DNA of 17,535 nt from an uncultured Gammaproteobacteria bacterium (GCA_903921135.1 CAIXOY010000377.1:1-17535), one strand, 5' to 3'; positions 1 through 8,478 are shown, counted from the first letter of the stretch. Program-made: numbers and translations. Notes: generated by a model from the letters alone, not told the origin.

Positions 1-571
1 CGCTCCCCACCAGCGCAGCACCTGCAAAGAACTGCACCGCTTCTGCACGCAAGTCCATGTCCTCGCGCCAAGCCACCGGATCACCCAGCGCCACGCCACC
101 GCTGGAACTGTTGTCGGCGATGTTGTGGAGCAGTTCTGCCGGGAACGCGGTGTAACGGGTATCGGCGATCTCCAGGGCAGGCAGCACCGCATCGAGATGC
201 GCGGCCACACTTGCACGATCGTGGCCCGCGCCGGCGAGTTCACGCCCCAGACGCAGCGCGATCTCGGGCTCCACGCAGGGGTTCATGAAACGGCCGGGAT
301 CGACCGGGGAGCCCGCTTCTCCCACCCGGTGCGCGACGCTCAGCCTGCCATAACTGCGACGGTCTTCTCCCGGCGCAGGCCGGACCGTGCCGCCCAATTT
401 GAAGCCCAGGAGCGCGGCTCCCCGACGGTCGAACGTGCAGCGCTGTACGGCATAGGCCGCGGCCTGATCCGGCACGGCAACACGGGGATCCGGTAACTGC
501 AGTGGACGGCGATTCCGCTCCGCAGTCCACAGCACTTCGCTCAGGGCGGCGGCGATGTCATCGGATCTCAT
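1..571 (-). CDS. 2-keto-4-pentenoate hydratase / FAA-hydrolase superfamily protein (partial, C-terminus off the edge)
   Basis: The first 190 residues are visible; the 3' end runs past the left edge, so no stop is seen. The protein resembles MhpD/HpaH-type hydratases, which add water to 2-hydroxy-dienoates during meta-cleavage of aromatic compounds. From memory of the family, the shared blocks are AAYAVQ near residue 38, GFKLGGT at 56-62, VEPEIALRLGREL at 100-112 (E101 and E103, with E134 in VLPALE, are the expected metal ligands) and IADNSSSGG at 151-159. The usual family length is about 260 residues, so roughly 70 are missing. The ATG at 569-571 is chosen because the conserved fold begins shortly after it; the ribosome binding site is weak. 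The protein has no signal peptide and is probably cytoplasmic. The exact substrate cannot be assigned, and an FAA-family decarboxylase or hydrolase is possible. Confidence 0.85.
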   Translation of the reverse strand, partial: MRSDDIAAALSEVLWTAERNRRPLQLPDPRVAVPDQAAAYAVQRCTFDRRGAALLGFKLGGTVRPAPGEDRRSYGRLSVAHRVGEAGSPVDPGRFMNPCVEPEIALRLGRELAGAGHDRASVAAHLDAVLPALEIADTRYTAFPAELLHNIADNSSSGGVALGDPVAWREDMDLRAEAVQFFAGAALVGS

Positions 572-714
572 GGACGTCGACTCGAATGCAGGGAGCCGCG
601 GATACTACGATTTCCGATACACGCCCGACCAGAACCGCGCAGGGAACCGGAAGCGCGCCATCGGCGTGTCTTATCAGCAGAACAGCCACCTGCCGGAGCA
701 ATCCCGTGCGCGCC

Positions 715-1416
715 ATGAATGCCATAAACCGCCTGCCTGTCCTGTGGCTTTGCTTGCTCATGGCCGCACCCTTGTCACGGGCAGCGGAAACCCGCCTCTA
801 CACGTTCGCCTTTGCCAACGGATCCCTCGGCTGGAGCGCTGATTTCGCCGACTACCCCGCCGGGGAGGAAGAGTTCTACCAGCTCGAGTCCGGGTTCTCC
901 CGGCTGCCCGCATACCTCGGCCTCGAGCGCCCCTTCGCGCTGGTGCTGGGGGGCAACAACCACAGCGATGACCTCTGCATGTTCCTGCGGCGCAAGGTGA
1001 CGGGCTTGAGCCCGGATACCGACTACGAGGTACGGCTGCGCGCGCGCATCGCCTCCAATGCGCCCGCCGGCGCAGTCGGTATCGGTGGCGCTCCGGGCGA
1101 ATCGGTTTTCGTGAAAGCGGGCGTATCCCTGACCCGTCCGGCAGCGGACCCCGCAACGCGCCTGCTGAACATCGACAAGGGAAATCAGGCCGTCGGCGGA
1201 AGAGACGCGATGCTCATCGGCGACATCGCCGTCGCCACACCCATCGACGCACCGCGCTACCGCTTCAAGTTGCTCGAGAACACCAGGGCACCGTTCCTGT
1301 TCCGCAGCGACGCAAGCGGTGAGGCCTGGCTTTTTCTGACGACAGACTCAGGCTTCGAGGGATACACGCGGCTCATGGTGACGCGGTTCACGGCGGAGTT
1401 CGTACCAGTGCCCTGA
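715..1416 (+). CDS. Secreted protein of unknown function
   Basis: This encodes 233 residues. The reading frame is open further upstream, but the ATG at 715 is chosen because it directly precedes a typical signal peptide: MNAINR, a hydrophobic stretch (residues 7-20) and a cleavage-like SRA-A near residues 21-24. The mature part is rich in short beta-strand-like segments and carries the recognisable blocks GWSADFADYP, GGNNHSDDLCMF, GIGGAPGESVFVKAG and NIDKGNQ. I recall these from uncharacterised exported proteins in diverse bacteria, where they suggest a beta-sandwich domain. No catalytic motif is evident. The gene is divergent from the hydratase gene, with 143 bases between them, and convergent with the 151-residue exported protein. 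The periplasm or outside is the likely location. The function is unknown. Confidence 0.8.
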   Translation: MNAINRLPVLWLCLLMAAPLSRAAETRLYTFAFANGSLGWSADFADYPAGEEEFYQLESGFSRLPAYLGLERPFALVLGGNNHSDDLCMFLRRKVTGLSPDTDYEVRLRARIASNAPAGAVGIGGAPGESVFVKAGVSLTRPAADPATRLLNIDKGNQAVGGRDAMLIGDIAVATPIDAPRYRFKLLENTRAPFLFRSDASGEAWLFLTTDSGFEGYTRLMVTRFTAEFVPVP

Positions 1417-1428
1417 ACGGCGAGCCGC

Positions 1429-1452
1429 GAGGCCCGCTGCAAGGCAGGCCTC
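1429..1452. terminator. Possible bidirectional terminator hairpin
   Basis: A perfect 6-bp inverted repeat, GAGGCC (1429-1434) and GGCCTC (1447-1452), with a 12-base loop sits between two convergent stop codons (1416 plus strand, 1451 minus strand). There is no T-run on either strand, so rho-independent function is uncertain. Confidence 0.3.
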
Positions 1453-1906
1453 AGTACAACGTCACCACCTGATCATTGACGAAGGTATAACGGGGGTACT
1501 TGTACCAGCCGTAGAGCAGCGATTTGCGCGGCTCCTTGTGCACCTTGGTGTCGTGGATGGTGAGCACCTCGCCGTCCGGGTGCATCCAGAAATCGACGTC
1601 GTAGAGTTTGCCCGCCTCGTCTGCCACCGCGAAGTCGGTGCAGGCGAAATAGGTGTTGTCGTCGATCTTGCGCACGGGGTCGTGGATCTTCACGAAGCGC
1701 AAGGAGAGCATTTCACCGGTGCGATCGTCCTTAAGACGAAAGATCCCGTTGGCATCCACGGCACGCGCAATGTGGGCGTGCATGGCTGCCTTGATGTCTT
1801 CGACGTAGTACTTTCGAGGAGCGTCAGAGGGTTCCGCGAAAAGTGCGCCCGGCAGGAGGAAAAAAACTGCCAGCACCAGTACGGGCAGGAGCCCTGCAGG
1901 ACGCAT
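1451..1906 (-). CDS. Exported 151-residue protein of unknown function
   Basis: The N-terminus is a clear signal peptide: MRPAG, then a hydrophobic run at residues 6-20, with ALFA-EP as the probable cleavage near residue 24. The mature protein has strongly patterned blocks: YYVEDIKAAMHAHI (33-46), LSLRFVKIHDPVRKI (67-81), TYFACTDFAV (85-94), LYDVDFWM (101-108) and KVHKEPRKSLLYGWYKYPRYTF (121-142). This composition suggests a compact alpha+beta periplasmic domain. I recognise the pattern as a recurring uncharacterised exported family but can give no function. The start lies 27 bases after the stop of the upstream His-rich gene on the same strand, so the two are probably co-transcribed. The single Cys (C89) argues against an intramolecular disulphide. 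Confidence 0.8.
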   Translation of the reverse strand: MRPAGLLPVLVLAVFFLLPGALFAEPSDAPRKYYVEDIKAAMHAHIARAVDANGIFRLKDDRTGEMLSLRFVKIHDPVRKIDDNTYFACTDFAVADEAGKLYDVDFWMHPDGEVLTIHDTKVHKEPRKSLLYGWYKYPRYTFVNDQVVTLY

Positions 1907-1932
1907 GCTTCGGAATCGGGCCGCGGGAGGCG

Positions 1933-2226
1933 TCAGAGCTTTTTCTCTTCCGCGGGCTTGCCGCCGTGCTCTGCTGCCTCGCCGGCATGCTCGTGCGAGC
2001 CAGAGGCCTCTCCGTGATGGTCACCGTGGGCGGCGCCAGCCTTGGATTCCGCTGCCTTGCCACCGTGCTCTGCCGCAGTACCTGCGTGCTCGGCAGCGGT
2101 TCCGCCGTGTTCGGCAGCGGCTTCGGTGGTCTTGGCGGCTTCCTTGTCGGCTGCGGGTGCACCGCCATGCTCAGCGGCGAACGCGAGGAGGGGAAGGACG
2201 AATACCAGTGCTGCAAGGCGCTTCAT
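1933..2226 (-). CDS. Small exported His-rich EHGG-repeat protein
   Basis: This encodes 97 residues. The frame opens 16 codons earlier, but ATG 2226 is chosen because it follows a good ribosome binding site (GGAGAG, about 7 bases upstream) and begins a signal peptide (MKRLAALVFVLPLLAFA-AE, cleavage near residue 17). The mature ~80 residues are low complexity: six EHGG or EHAG tetrapeptides at residues 19, 39, 46, 53, 79 and 86, spaced by Ala/Lys/Glu, plus an HGDHHGE segment at 67-73. There are ten His and no Cys. It is expected to be disordered, and metal binding is plausible but only inferred. It sits between the membrane desaturase-family gene and the 151-residue exported protein, with short gaps (73 and 26 bases), suggesting one transcript. 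The codon choice and the ribosome binding site support a real gene despite the simple composition. Confidence 0.75.
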   Translation of the reverse strand: MKRLAALVFVLPLLAFAAEHGGAPAADKEAAKTTEAAAEHGGTAAEHAGTAAEHGGKAAESKAGAAHGDHHGEASGSHEHAGEAAEHGGKPAEEKKL

Positions 2227-2299
2227 GGGGATCTCTCCAAGTTTGTGGGACGGGCGGAACATACTCCGCGGCAATTACGACTGCCAGTACTTCGGGGGA

Positions 2300-3145
2300 T
2301 CACCGCTGTGCGGGATCTTCGCGCGCGCCCGCCACCCCCAGATCAAGATTGCGCGAGCGCAGCGGCTCCTCGAGCCAGGCGCGGATGGAGAACGCCTTGC
2401 CCCGCTCTTGCGGCAAGCCAAGCCCCATGCCGGCCCAGGCGGGTGCCGACCGGCTGCCGGGATCGGCGTAGGAGCGGAAAAGCGGATCCCAGCAACTCAG
2501 GATGGTCGAGAAATTCGCATCACCGAAGCGTCGCTCCACCGCGTGGTGCGCTGCATGGAAACGCGGCGTCACGATGAAGCGCGACAACCAGCGCTCGACC
2601 GGGTCCGGGAAGTCGATGTTGCTGTGATGGAACTGTGAACAGAGACTCACCAGCAGTTCGAACAGGAACCAGGCCACGGGGGTGGGCCCCCAGACCAACA
2701 CCCACAGTGCCTTGGCTCCACCCGAGAGAAACAGTTCACCCGGGTGAAAACGCAGGGCGGTGCCCACGTCCATCCCCGTATCCGCGTGATGGCCCTTGTG
2801 GAAGCGCCACAGGAAGCGCCAGCGGTGGTTCCCGCGGTGCCAGAGGTAATCGAAGAAGTCGAGCACCACCAGCGAGACGATGATCTCGGTCCACCCGTAG
2901 AGGCCCAGCCAGCGCGAGATGCCCCAACCCTGCTCTTCGACGTGTACCGTCCACAAGAGCATGGGCACGTAGATGAACACACGCACCAGCACGGTGTTCA
3001 GGGCTGCCACACCCACGTTGAAGGCAAGTCGTGCCCCACGTTCGCCGCGCCATGGGCGGGCCGGCCGAAGGGTCTCCAGCAGCAGAAACAGCAGGAAGCC
3101 GCCGATGAACACCGCAAGACGGCCGGCATCAAGGTTGATCTCCAT
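2300..3145 (-). CDS. Sterol desaturase / fatty acid hydroxylase family membrane protein
   Basis: This encodes 281 residues. ATG 3145 is preferred over an upstream in-frame start because GAGGGGG lies at the correct distance before it. Hydrophobic segments are visible at about residues 9-24, 44-64, 85-98 and 146-166. The di-iron histidine clusters of the superfamily are all present: HRGNH (103-107, HX3H), HKGHH (116-120, HX2HH) and HAAHH (197-201, HX2HH), with extra HH at 173-174. The family performs oxygen-dependent hydroxylation or desaturation of sterols, carotenoids or lipid chains at the cytoplasmic membrane; the actual substrate is not visible here. The tail after residue 230 is soluble and basic. 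It is probably the first gene of a minus-strand unit with the two small exported proteins. A 5-bp hairpin (GCGGA/TCCGC, 2254-2269) follows it without a T-run. Confidence 0.9.
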   Translation of the reverse strand: MEINLDAGRLAVFIGGFLLFLLLETLRPARPWRGERGARLAFNVGVAALNTVLVRVFIYVPMLLWTVHVEEQGWGISRWLGLYGWTEIIVSLVVLDFFDYLWHRGNHRWRFLWRFHKGHHADTGMDVGTALRFHPGELFLSGGAKALWVLVWGPTPVAWFLFELLVSLCSQFHHSNIDFPDPVERWLSRFIVTPRFHAAHHAVERRFGDANFSTILSCWDPLFRSYADPGSRSAPAWAGMGLGLPQERGKAFSIRAWLEEPLRSRNLDLGVAGAREDPAQR

Positions 3146-3250
3146 TTTCACCCCCTCGTGCCTGAAAAGGAGCGGACAGGCCGGCATTGAAAAGCATCCT
3201 CCCCCACAGCACCATAGCCCTCTTCAACGGTCAGCCACTCCGGAGCTTCC

Positions 3251-5302
3251 ATGAAACGCGCCCTTCCGCTCGCCCTTGCGCTCGCGCTTGCCGCCTGCTC
3301 GGGCAAAGAGCCACCGGCCCCCGCTACAACCGCACCGGCGGCGGCCCCCGTCACGCTGGGCTCAGGCGTGGATGCCAAAGGCTTCGACGCCGCCGTCCGC
3401 CCGCAGGACGATTTCTTCCAGCACGTGAATGCCGGCTGGCTCGCGGCAAATGAGATCCCGGCCGACCGCTCGAACTACGGCAGCTTCACCACGCTCGCCG
3501 ACGAGGCCGAGAAAAACCTGCAGGCCATCATCGAGGAATCCGCCGCAGCGCCCGCGGAGACGCGCAGCAAGGAAGCCCAGCAGGTGGGCGATCTCTATGC
3601 CTCGTTCATGGACGAGGCCCAGATCGAATCGCTGGGCGCCACGCCGATCGCCGACGAACTGGCCGCGATAGGGGCTCTGCCCGACAAAGGCGCGCTGGTC
3701 GAACACATGGGCAAGCTCGCCCGCCAGAACCAGACCGGGCTCTTCGGCGGCTACGTGAACACCGACCCGAAGCGCTCGGACCAGTACACGTTCATCATGG
3801 TGCAAGACGGCTTGGGTCTCCCCGACCGTGACTACTATCTCGACGCGAAGTACGCCGACAAACTCGCCGCTTACACCCCGCACATCGCACAAATGCTGGA
3901 ACTCGCCGGCATTACCGAGGGCAAACGCCGCGCCGACGCGATCGTCGCCTTCGAGACCGAGATCGCAAAGATCCAGTGGACCAAGGTCGACAGCCGCGAC
4001 GACACCAAGACCTACAACCCGATGACGGCCGCGCAACTGGCCGCACTCGCGCCCGGCGTGGACTTTGCGCGCTATTTCACGGCCATGGGCAAAGACCCGT
4101 CCACTGACGTGGTGGTGTCGCAGCCAAGCTATTTCACGGCGATGGGCAAACTGCTCGACACCACGCCTCTCGATACACTCAAGGACTGGATGCAGTGGCA
4201 TCTGGTGAGCCAGTACGCGGGCGCCCTGAACAAGGCACTGGTAGACGAAGGTTTTGCGTTCAACGGCACCACGATGCTCGGCATCCCCGAGATCCGCCCG
4301 CGCTGGAAGCGCGGCGTGAAGACCGTCGAGGGCAATCTCGGCGAGGTGGTGGGCAAGATCTATGTCGAACGCCACTTCCCGCCGGAAGCCAAGCAGCGCA
4401 TGGATACGCTGGTGAAGAATCTGGTCGAAGCCTACCGGCAGGGCATACAGACGCTCGACTGGATGAGCCCGGCCACCAAAGAGAAAGCGCTCGCCAAGCT
4501 CGCCACCTTCACGCCCAAGATCGGTTACCCGGACACCTGGCGCGATTACAGCAAGATCGAGATCCGGCGTGACGACCTGGTAGGCAACCTGCAGCGCTCC
4601 GCGGAGTTCATCACGCAGCGCGAACTCGACAAGCTCGGCAAGCCGGTGGATCGCAGCGAGTGGTTCATGACGCCGCAGACGGTGAACGCCTACTACAACC
4701 CCGGCATGAACGAGATCGTGTTCCCCGCCGCCATTCTGCAGCCACCCTTCTTCAACCTGCAGGCCGACGAGGCCGTGAACTACGGTGCCATCGGTGGCGT
4801 GATCGGCCACGAGATCGGCCACGGCTTCGACGACCAGGGCTCGAAGTGGGACGGTGCCGGCAACCTGAACGACTGGTGGACGCCGGAAGACCGCAGTGAG
4901 TTCGACAAGCGCGCCAAGGCCCTCGTCGACCAGTACGCCGCCTTCGAGCCGCTGCCAGGCTTCAAGGTAAACGGCCAGCTCACGCTGGGCGAGAACATAG
5001 GCGATCTCGCCGGCCTGACTCTGGCTCACGCGGCGTGGAAGATCTCTCTCGGCGGCGCCGAGTCACCGGTGATCGACGGGCTGGCCGGCGACCAGCGCTT
5101 TCTGGCGGGCTGGGCGCAGGCTTGGGCCAGCAAGCAGCGCGATGACTTCATCAAGACCATCCTCGCCACGGACCCGCACTCACCGCCCAAGTTCCGCACC
5201 AACGGCGTGATGCGCAACCTGCCCGTGTTCTACGCAGCTTACGGCGTGAAGGAGGGCGACAAGCTCTACCTGCCGCCCGAACAGCGCGTGAAGATCTGGT
5301 AG
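3251..5302 (+). CDS. M13 family metallopeptidase lipoprotein (neprilysin/PepO-like)
   Basis: This encodes 683 residues, the usual size for bacterial M13 peptidases. The N-terminus is a lipoprotein signal with lipobox LAAC (C16), followed by a short Ala/Pro/Thr-rich linker; it should be anchored in the envelope facing the periplasm. The first ~450 residues form the helical M13 N-domain (PQDDFFQHVNAGWL at 51-64). The catalytic domain has the substrate-contact motif VNAYY (478-482), the zinc motif HEIGH (H520, E521, H524) and GENIGDLAG supplying the third ligand E581 and D585. The extreme C-terminus ends in KIW rather than the CxxW of many family members, so the terminal Cys is absent. It should cleave peptides on the amino side of hydrophobic residues. 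ATG 3251 has a nearby GGAG. It is divergent from the desaturase-family gene and ends 2 bases from the stop of the VOC gene. Confidence 0.95.
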   Translation: MKRALPLALALALAACSGKEPPAPATTAPAAAPVTLGSGVDAKGFDAAVRPQDDFFQHVNAGWLAANEIPADRSNYGSFTTLADEAEKNLQAIIEESAAAPAETRSKEAQQVGDLYASFMDEAQIESLGATPIADELAAIGALPDKGALVEHMGKLARQNQTGLFGGYVNTDPKRSDQYTFIMVQDGLGLPDRDYYLDAKYADKLAAYTPHIAQMLELAGITEGKRRADAIVAFETEIAKIQWTKVDSRDDTKTYNPMTAAQLAALAPGVDFARYFTAMGKDPSTDVVVSQPSYFTAMGKLLDTTPLDTLKDWMQWHLVSQYAGALNKALVDEGFAFNGTTMLGIPEIRPRWKRGVKTVEGNLGEVVGKIYVERHFPPEAKQRMDTLVKNLVEAYRQGIQTLDWMSPATKEKALAKLATFTPKIGYPDTWRDYSKIEIRRDDLVGNLQRSAEFITQRELDKLGKPVDRSEWFMTPQTVNAYYNPGMNEIVFPAAILQPPFFNLQADEAVNYGAIGGVIGHEIGHGFDDQGSKWDGAGNLNDWWTPEDRSEFDKRAKALVDQYAAFEPLPGFKVNGQLTLGENIGDLAGLTLAHAAWKISLGGAESPVIDGLAGDQRFLAGWAQAWASKQRDDFIKTILATDPHSPPKFRTNGVMRNLPVFYAAYGVKEGDKLYLPPEQRVKIW

Positions 5303-5304
5303 GG

Positions 5305-5772
5305 CTACAGCGGGCGGAACTGCCAGCCGTGCGTGGGCGCGAGCGCGGGGTTGCCGTGCTCGATCGCCTGCACGTCGAACCAGATCGGCAGCAGGTAACG
5401 GAAATAGAACGCGTGGGTGGTGGTCTGCTCGATCACCAGATCCTCGTATTCCTTGATCTGCACGCGCGGGTCGCGGGCCTGCCAGGCTTTGCAGAGTGCG
5501 AGTTTCTCGTCGACCTCGATGCGCGTGTCGAGCAGGAAGCCGAGGTGGTCGTAGCCGGGTGAGTGCAGCGGCTGGTCCTGTTCCATCAGCAGGATGAACT
5601 GGCTCACCGCCGGATCCGTCATGAACAGCAGCCCTGTCTGGTCGAAAAGCGGCACGTCGATGGCGTCGAAGCCGAAGACCTCCTTGTAGAAACCGCTGAG
5701 GTTCGCGCGTTCGGCCGAGAGGCTGCCGCGCGGCATCGTGAGTTCCATGTGGTTGAAGCGAAGTGCGCCCAT
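5305..5772 (-). CDS. VOC (glyoxalase/dioxygenase-fold) family protein
   Basis: This encodes 155 residues. The start at 5772 is preceded by a strong AAGGAG. The sequence shows the betaalphabetabetabeta pattern of the vicinal oxygen chelate fold: RFNHMEL (5-11) supplies a first metal-type His (H8), then SGFYKEVFGFDAID (26-39), and PGYDHLGFLLD (72-82) supplies H76 and the start of the second half. A late acidic position near E138 (VQAIEHG) could complete a metal site. The fold covers glyoxalase I, extradiol dioxygenases, fosfomycin resistance enzymes and others; nothing here fixes which activity applies. A hydratase of the aromatic meta-cleavage type lies 5 kb away, but it is not linked in an operon, so a dioxygenase role is not supported. 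It is convergent with the M13 gene and divergent from hrpB. Confidence 0.85.
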   Translation of the reverse strand: MGALRFNHMELTMPRGSLSAERANLSGFYKEVFGFDAIDVPLFDQTGLLFMTDPAVSQFILLMEQDQPLHSPGYDHLGFLLDTRIEVDEKLALCKAWQARDPRVQIKEYEDLVIEQTTTHAFYFRYLLPIWFDVQAIEHGNPALAPTHGWQFRPL

Positions 5773-5801
5773 GTGCCGGTCTCCTTGCGAGGTATGGGAG
5801 C

Positions 5802-5829
5802 AGTATAGGGTCGGGCCACGGCGCGGGAA
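5802..5829 (-). promoter_or_regulatory. Possible sigma-70 promoter for the VOC gene
   Basis: On the minus strand, TATACT (5807 to 5802, 5 of 6 matches to the -10 consensus) is preceded at 16 bases by a poor -35, TTCCCG (5829 to 5824). Transcription would begin about 24 bases before the ATG at 5772. The weak -35 keeps this tentative. Confidence 0.25.
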
Positions 5830-5913
5830 TGGCGATTCGTTAATCCGGTACTGGCCCCTCCTGCCACCACGCGGCTACGCTCGCGCCACCTCCTATGTGC
5901 GGCACTTCGACCC

Positions 5914-8478
5914 GTGACTACCGGCATCCGCGACAGCCTGCCCACGCTACCGATCACGCCCCTGCTGGGTGGGATCGCGCGCAGCCTTGGCGAGCGGACC
6001 GAACTCGTGCTGGAAGCCCCGCCCGGCGCGGGCAAGACCACGCTGGTGCCGCTCGCGCTGCTCGACGAACCATGGCTCGCCGGGCAGCGCATCCTGATGC
6101 TGGAACCCCGCCGCATGGCCGCGCGCGCTGCGGCAGAACGCATGGCCGCGCTTCTGGGCGAGGAGGCGGGTTTCACCGTGGGCTACCGCGTGCGTCTCGA
6201 GGCGAAAGTCTCTGCACGAACGCGGATCGAAGTGATCACCGAGGGCATCCTGAACCGCATGCTGCAGGACGACCCCTCGCTCGCGGGAACGGGCCTGCTG
6301 ATCTTCGACGAATTCCACGAGCGCAGCCTGGACGCGGATCTGGGGCTCGCGCTGGCCCTCGCGGGACGTGCGCTGTTCCGTGAGGCCGCGGATCCGCTGC
6401 GCATCCTCGTGATGTCGGCCACGCTGGACGGCGCCGCCGTGGCGCGCGTGCTGGAGGAGGCGCCCGTGCTGCGCGCGGAAGGGCGTTCCTTTCCCATCGA
6501 CATCCACTACGCATCGAGCACGCCTTCGCGCGAGGAACTCCTGCCCTCTCTCCGCACCACGCTGCAGGGGCTGATGCAGCAAGCACCGGAAGAGACCGGC
6601 GATATCCTCGTGTTCCTGCCAGGGCAATCCGAGATCGAGCGACTTTCGGCGCTGCTCAGCCCGCCGGCAGGCACCGTGGTACTGCCGCTGCACGGCCAGC
6701 TCACGCTTGCGGAGCAGCAGCGCGCCATCGCACCGGCAGAGGCGCGGACGCGCAAGGTGGTGCTCTCGACCAACATCGCCGAGACCAGCCTCACCATCGA
6801 GGGCGTGGCCACTGTGGTGGACGCGGGCCTTGCGCGCGAACCGCAGTACGACCCGTCCTCGGGGCTCACGCAACTGCGCACGCGGCGCATCTCGCGCGCC
6901 TCGGCCGAGCAGCGTGCCGGCCGCGCGGGGCGGCTGCGGCCAGGGCGCTGTCACCGTTTGTGGACCGAGACCGATCACCGTGGGCTCGCTGCGGCGCGCA
7001 GCCCCGAGATACGGCAGGCGGATCTGGCACCGATGGCGCTCGCGCTGATCGCCTGGGGCGTGTCCGACCCGTCGGAACTCGCATGGCTCGATGCGCCGCC
7101 CGCGGGCGCCTGGAGCGAGGCTCTCTCGCTGTTGCAGGAATCGGGTGCGCTCGTGCCCGGCAGCGGCGGCGCGTGGTCACTCTCACCGCTCGGCACGCGC
7201 ATGTCGAAGATGCCCATGCATCCGCGGCTCGCGCGCATGTTGCTCGGTGCTGCGGACCGCACGGCGGCCGAGGTGGCCTGCTCGCTCGCGGCGCTGCTCG
7301 CCGAGCGCGCGCCCGGCGGACGCGGTGGCGCGGATCTGCTGCCCTTGCTGGAGATCCTGCTGGAACGTGCGCCCTGCCCGCCCTCGCACCGGGGCTGGGC
7401 GCAGCGGGCGCGACGGCAAGCGTCGCTGTATCGCCGTGATCTGGGCGATGCGCGCGGCGCCAACGCATCGGGGGGGGATCTTGCGCATCTTGCGGGGCGC
7501 CTGCTTGCGCTCGCGTATCCGGATCGCATCGCGCGCTGCCGCCCCGGCGCGCACGCAACCTACCAGCTCGCCAACGGCCGCAGCGCGCGCCTCGATGAAG
7601 CCGACCCGCTGGCGACCCGCGAATGGCTGGTGGCGGCGGAGCTCGGCTCACGTGCGGGCGATGCAAGCGAGCGGATTTTCATGGCGGTCGAACTGGATCC
7701 CGCGTCGTTCGCCAAGGAGCTCGACTTCCTCGTGCGTACAGAAGAGAGCGCCGACTGGTCCTTGTCGGGGGGCCGATTCATCGCCGAGCGCCGTCGCCGG
7801 GTGGGCGCTCTGCTGCTCGCACGCGAACCGCTGAAAGACGTGGACCCGACGCGGCGCGCGGAGGCCATCTGCCAGTGGCTGGCACGCAGCGGCCTGCAGG
7901 CCTTGCCGTGGACGGATGCGCTGCGCCAATGGCAGGCGCGCGTGATGCTGCTGCACACGCTCGAGCCAGCCACTTGGCCGGACGTGTCGGACGCGCAGCT
8001 TCTCGCCACCCTTCCCCTTTGGCTCGGCCCGCTCATCGAACGCGTGAACACGCAGGCCGATCTGCAACGCATCGATCTGGCCGGTGCACTCGGCGCGTTG
8101 TTGCCCTGGCCGCTGCCGCGCGAACTGGAACGGCTCGCGCCGCAGCGCATCGATGTGCCCTCGGGCTCCTCGGTGGAAATCGACTACACGCAATCACCAC
8201 CTGTGCTCGCCGTAAAACTGCAGGAGATGTTCGGCTGCGCCGAGACGCCGCGCATCGCGGGTGGGCGCGTGCCGCTGTTGATCCACCTGCTCTCGCCCGC
8301 GCGGCGGCCACTGCAGGTGACGCAGGATCTGGCGGCCTTCTGGCGCAACGCCTACGCCGAGGTGCGCAAGGAAATGCGCGGGCGTTATCCGCGGCACCCG
8401 TGGCCGGAGGATCCGCTCGCAGCCGCGCCCACGCGCCACACCAAACGTCGGCAGGCGCTCGAAGACAGTGGCAGCTGA
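5914..8478 (+). CDS. hrpB: ATP-dependent DEAH-box helicase HrpB
   Basis: This encodes 854 residues, slightly longer than the E. coli protein. Translation is read from a GTG at 5914; there is no in-frame ATG between it and the first conserved block, and the ribosome binding site is poor. Motifs appear in the expected order: Walker A EAPPGAGKTT (34-43), DEFHERS (132-138, the DEAH box in its DEFH form), SATLDG (168-173), LSTNIAETSLTIEGV (motif V) and QRAGRAGRLRPGRC (motif VI). The C-terminus ends with the HrpB-specific block RGRYPRHPWPEDP. DEAH helicases of this class unwind or remodel RNA with NTP hydrolysis; the biological role of HrpB in most bacteria is unsettled. The neighbours (VOC protein, arginine catabolism) give no functional clue. 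There are no frameshifts. Confidence 0.95.
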   Translation: MTTGIRDSLPTLPITPLLGGIARSLGERTELVLEAPPGAGKTTLVPLALLDEPWLAGQRILMLEPRRMAARAAAERMAALLGEEAGFTVGYRVRLEAKVSARTRIEVITEGILNRMLQDDPSLAGTGLLIFDEFHERSLDADLGLALALAGRALFREAADPLRILVMSATLDGAAVARVLEEAPVLRAEGRSFPIDIHYASSTPSREELLPSLRTTLQGLMQQAPEETGDILVFLPGQSEIERLSALLSPPAGTVVLPLHGQLTLAEQQRAIAPAEARTRKVVLSTNIAETSLTIEGVATVVDAGLAREPQYDPSSGLTQLRTRRISRASAEQRAGRAGRLRPGRCHRLWTETDHRGLAAARSPEIRQADLAPMALALIAWGVSDPSELAWLDAPPAGAWSEALSLLQESGALVPGSGGAWSLSPLGTRMSKMPMHPRLARMLLGAADRTAAEVACSLAALLAERAPGGRGGADLLPLLEILLERAPCPPSHRGWAQRARRQASLYRRDLGDARGANASGGDLAHLAGRLLALAYPDRIARCRPGAHATYQLANGRSARLDEADPLATREWLVAAELGSRAGDASERIFMAVELDPASFAKELDFLVRTEESADWSLSGGRFIAERRRRVGALLLAREPLKDVDPTRRAEAICQWLARSGLQALPWTDALRQWQARVMLLHTLEPATWPDVSDAQLLATLPLWLGPLIERVNTQADLQRIDLAGALGALLPWPLPRELERLAPQRIDVPSGSSVEIDYTQSPPVLAVKLQEMFGCAETPRIAGGRVPLLIHLLSPARRPLQVTQDLAAFWRNAYAEVRKEMRGRYPRHPWPEDPLAAAPTRHTKRRQALEDSGS

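Noticed and set aside
502..714. Upstream extension of the secreted protein gene
   Set aside because: It would bury the signal peptide behind 71 Arg/Ser/Thr-rich residues and overlap the divergent hydratase gene.
3362..5029. Open minus-strand frame of 555 codons antisense to the M13 gene
   Set aside because: The plus strand carries all M13 motifs; the antisense frame is Arg/His/Gly/Val-rich with no recognisable motif and is a by-product of GC-rich third positions.
5947..6978. Long minus-strand frame antisense to hrpB
   Set aside because: It has no motifs and a biased composition, and it is fully covered by clear helicase motifs on the plus strand.
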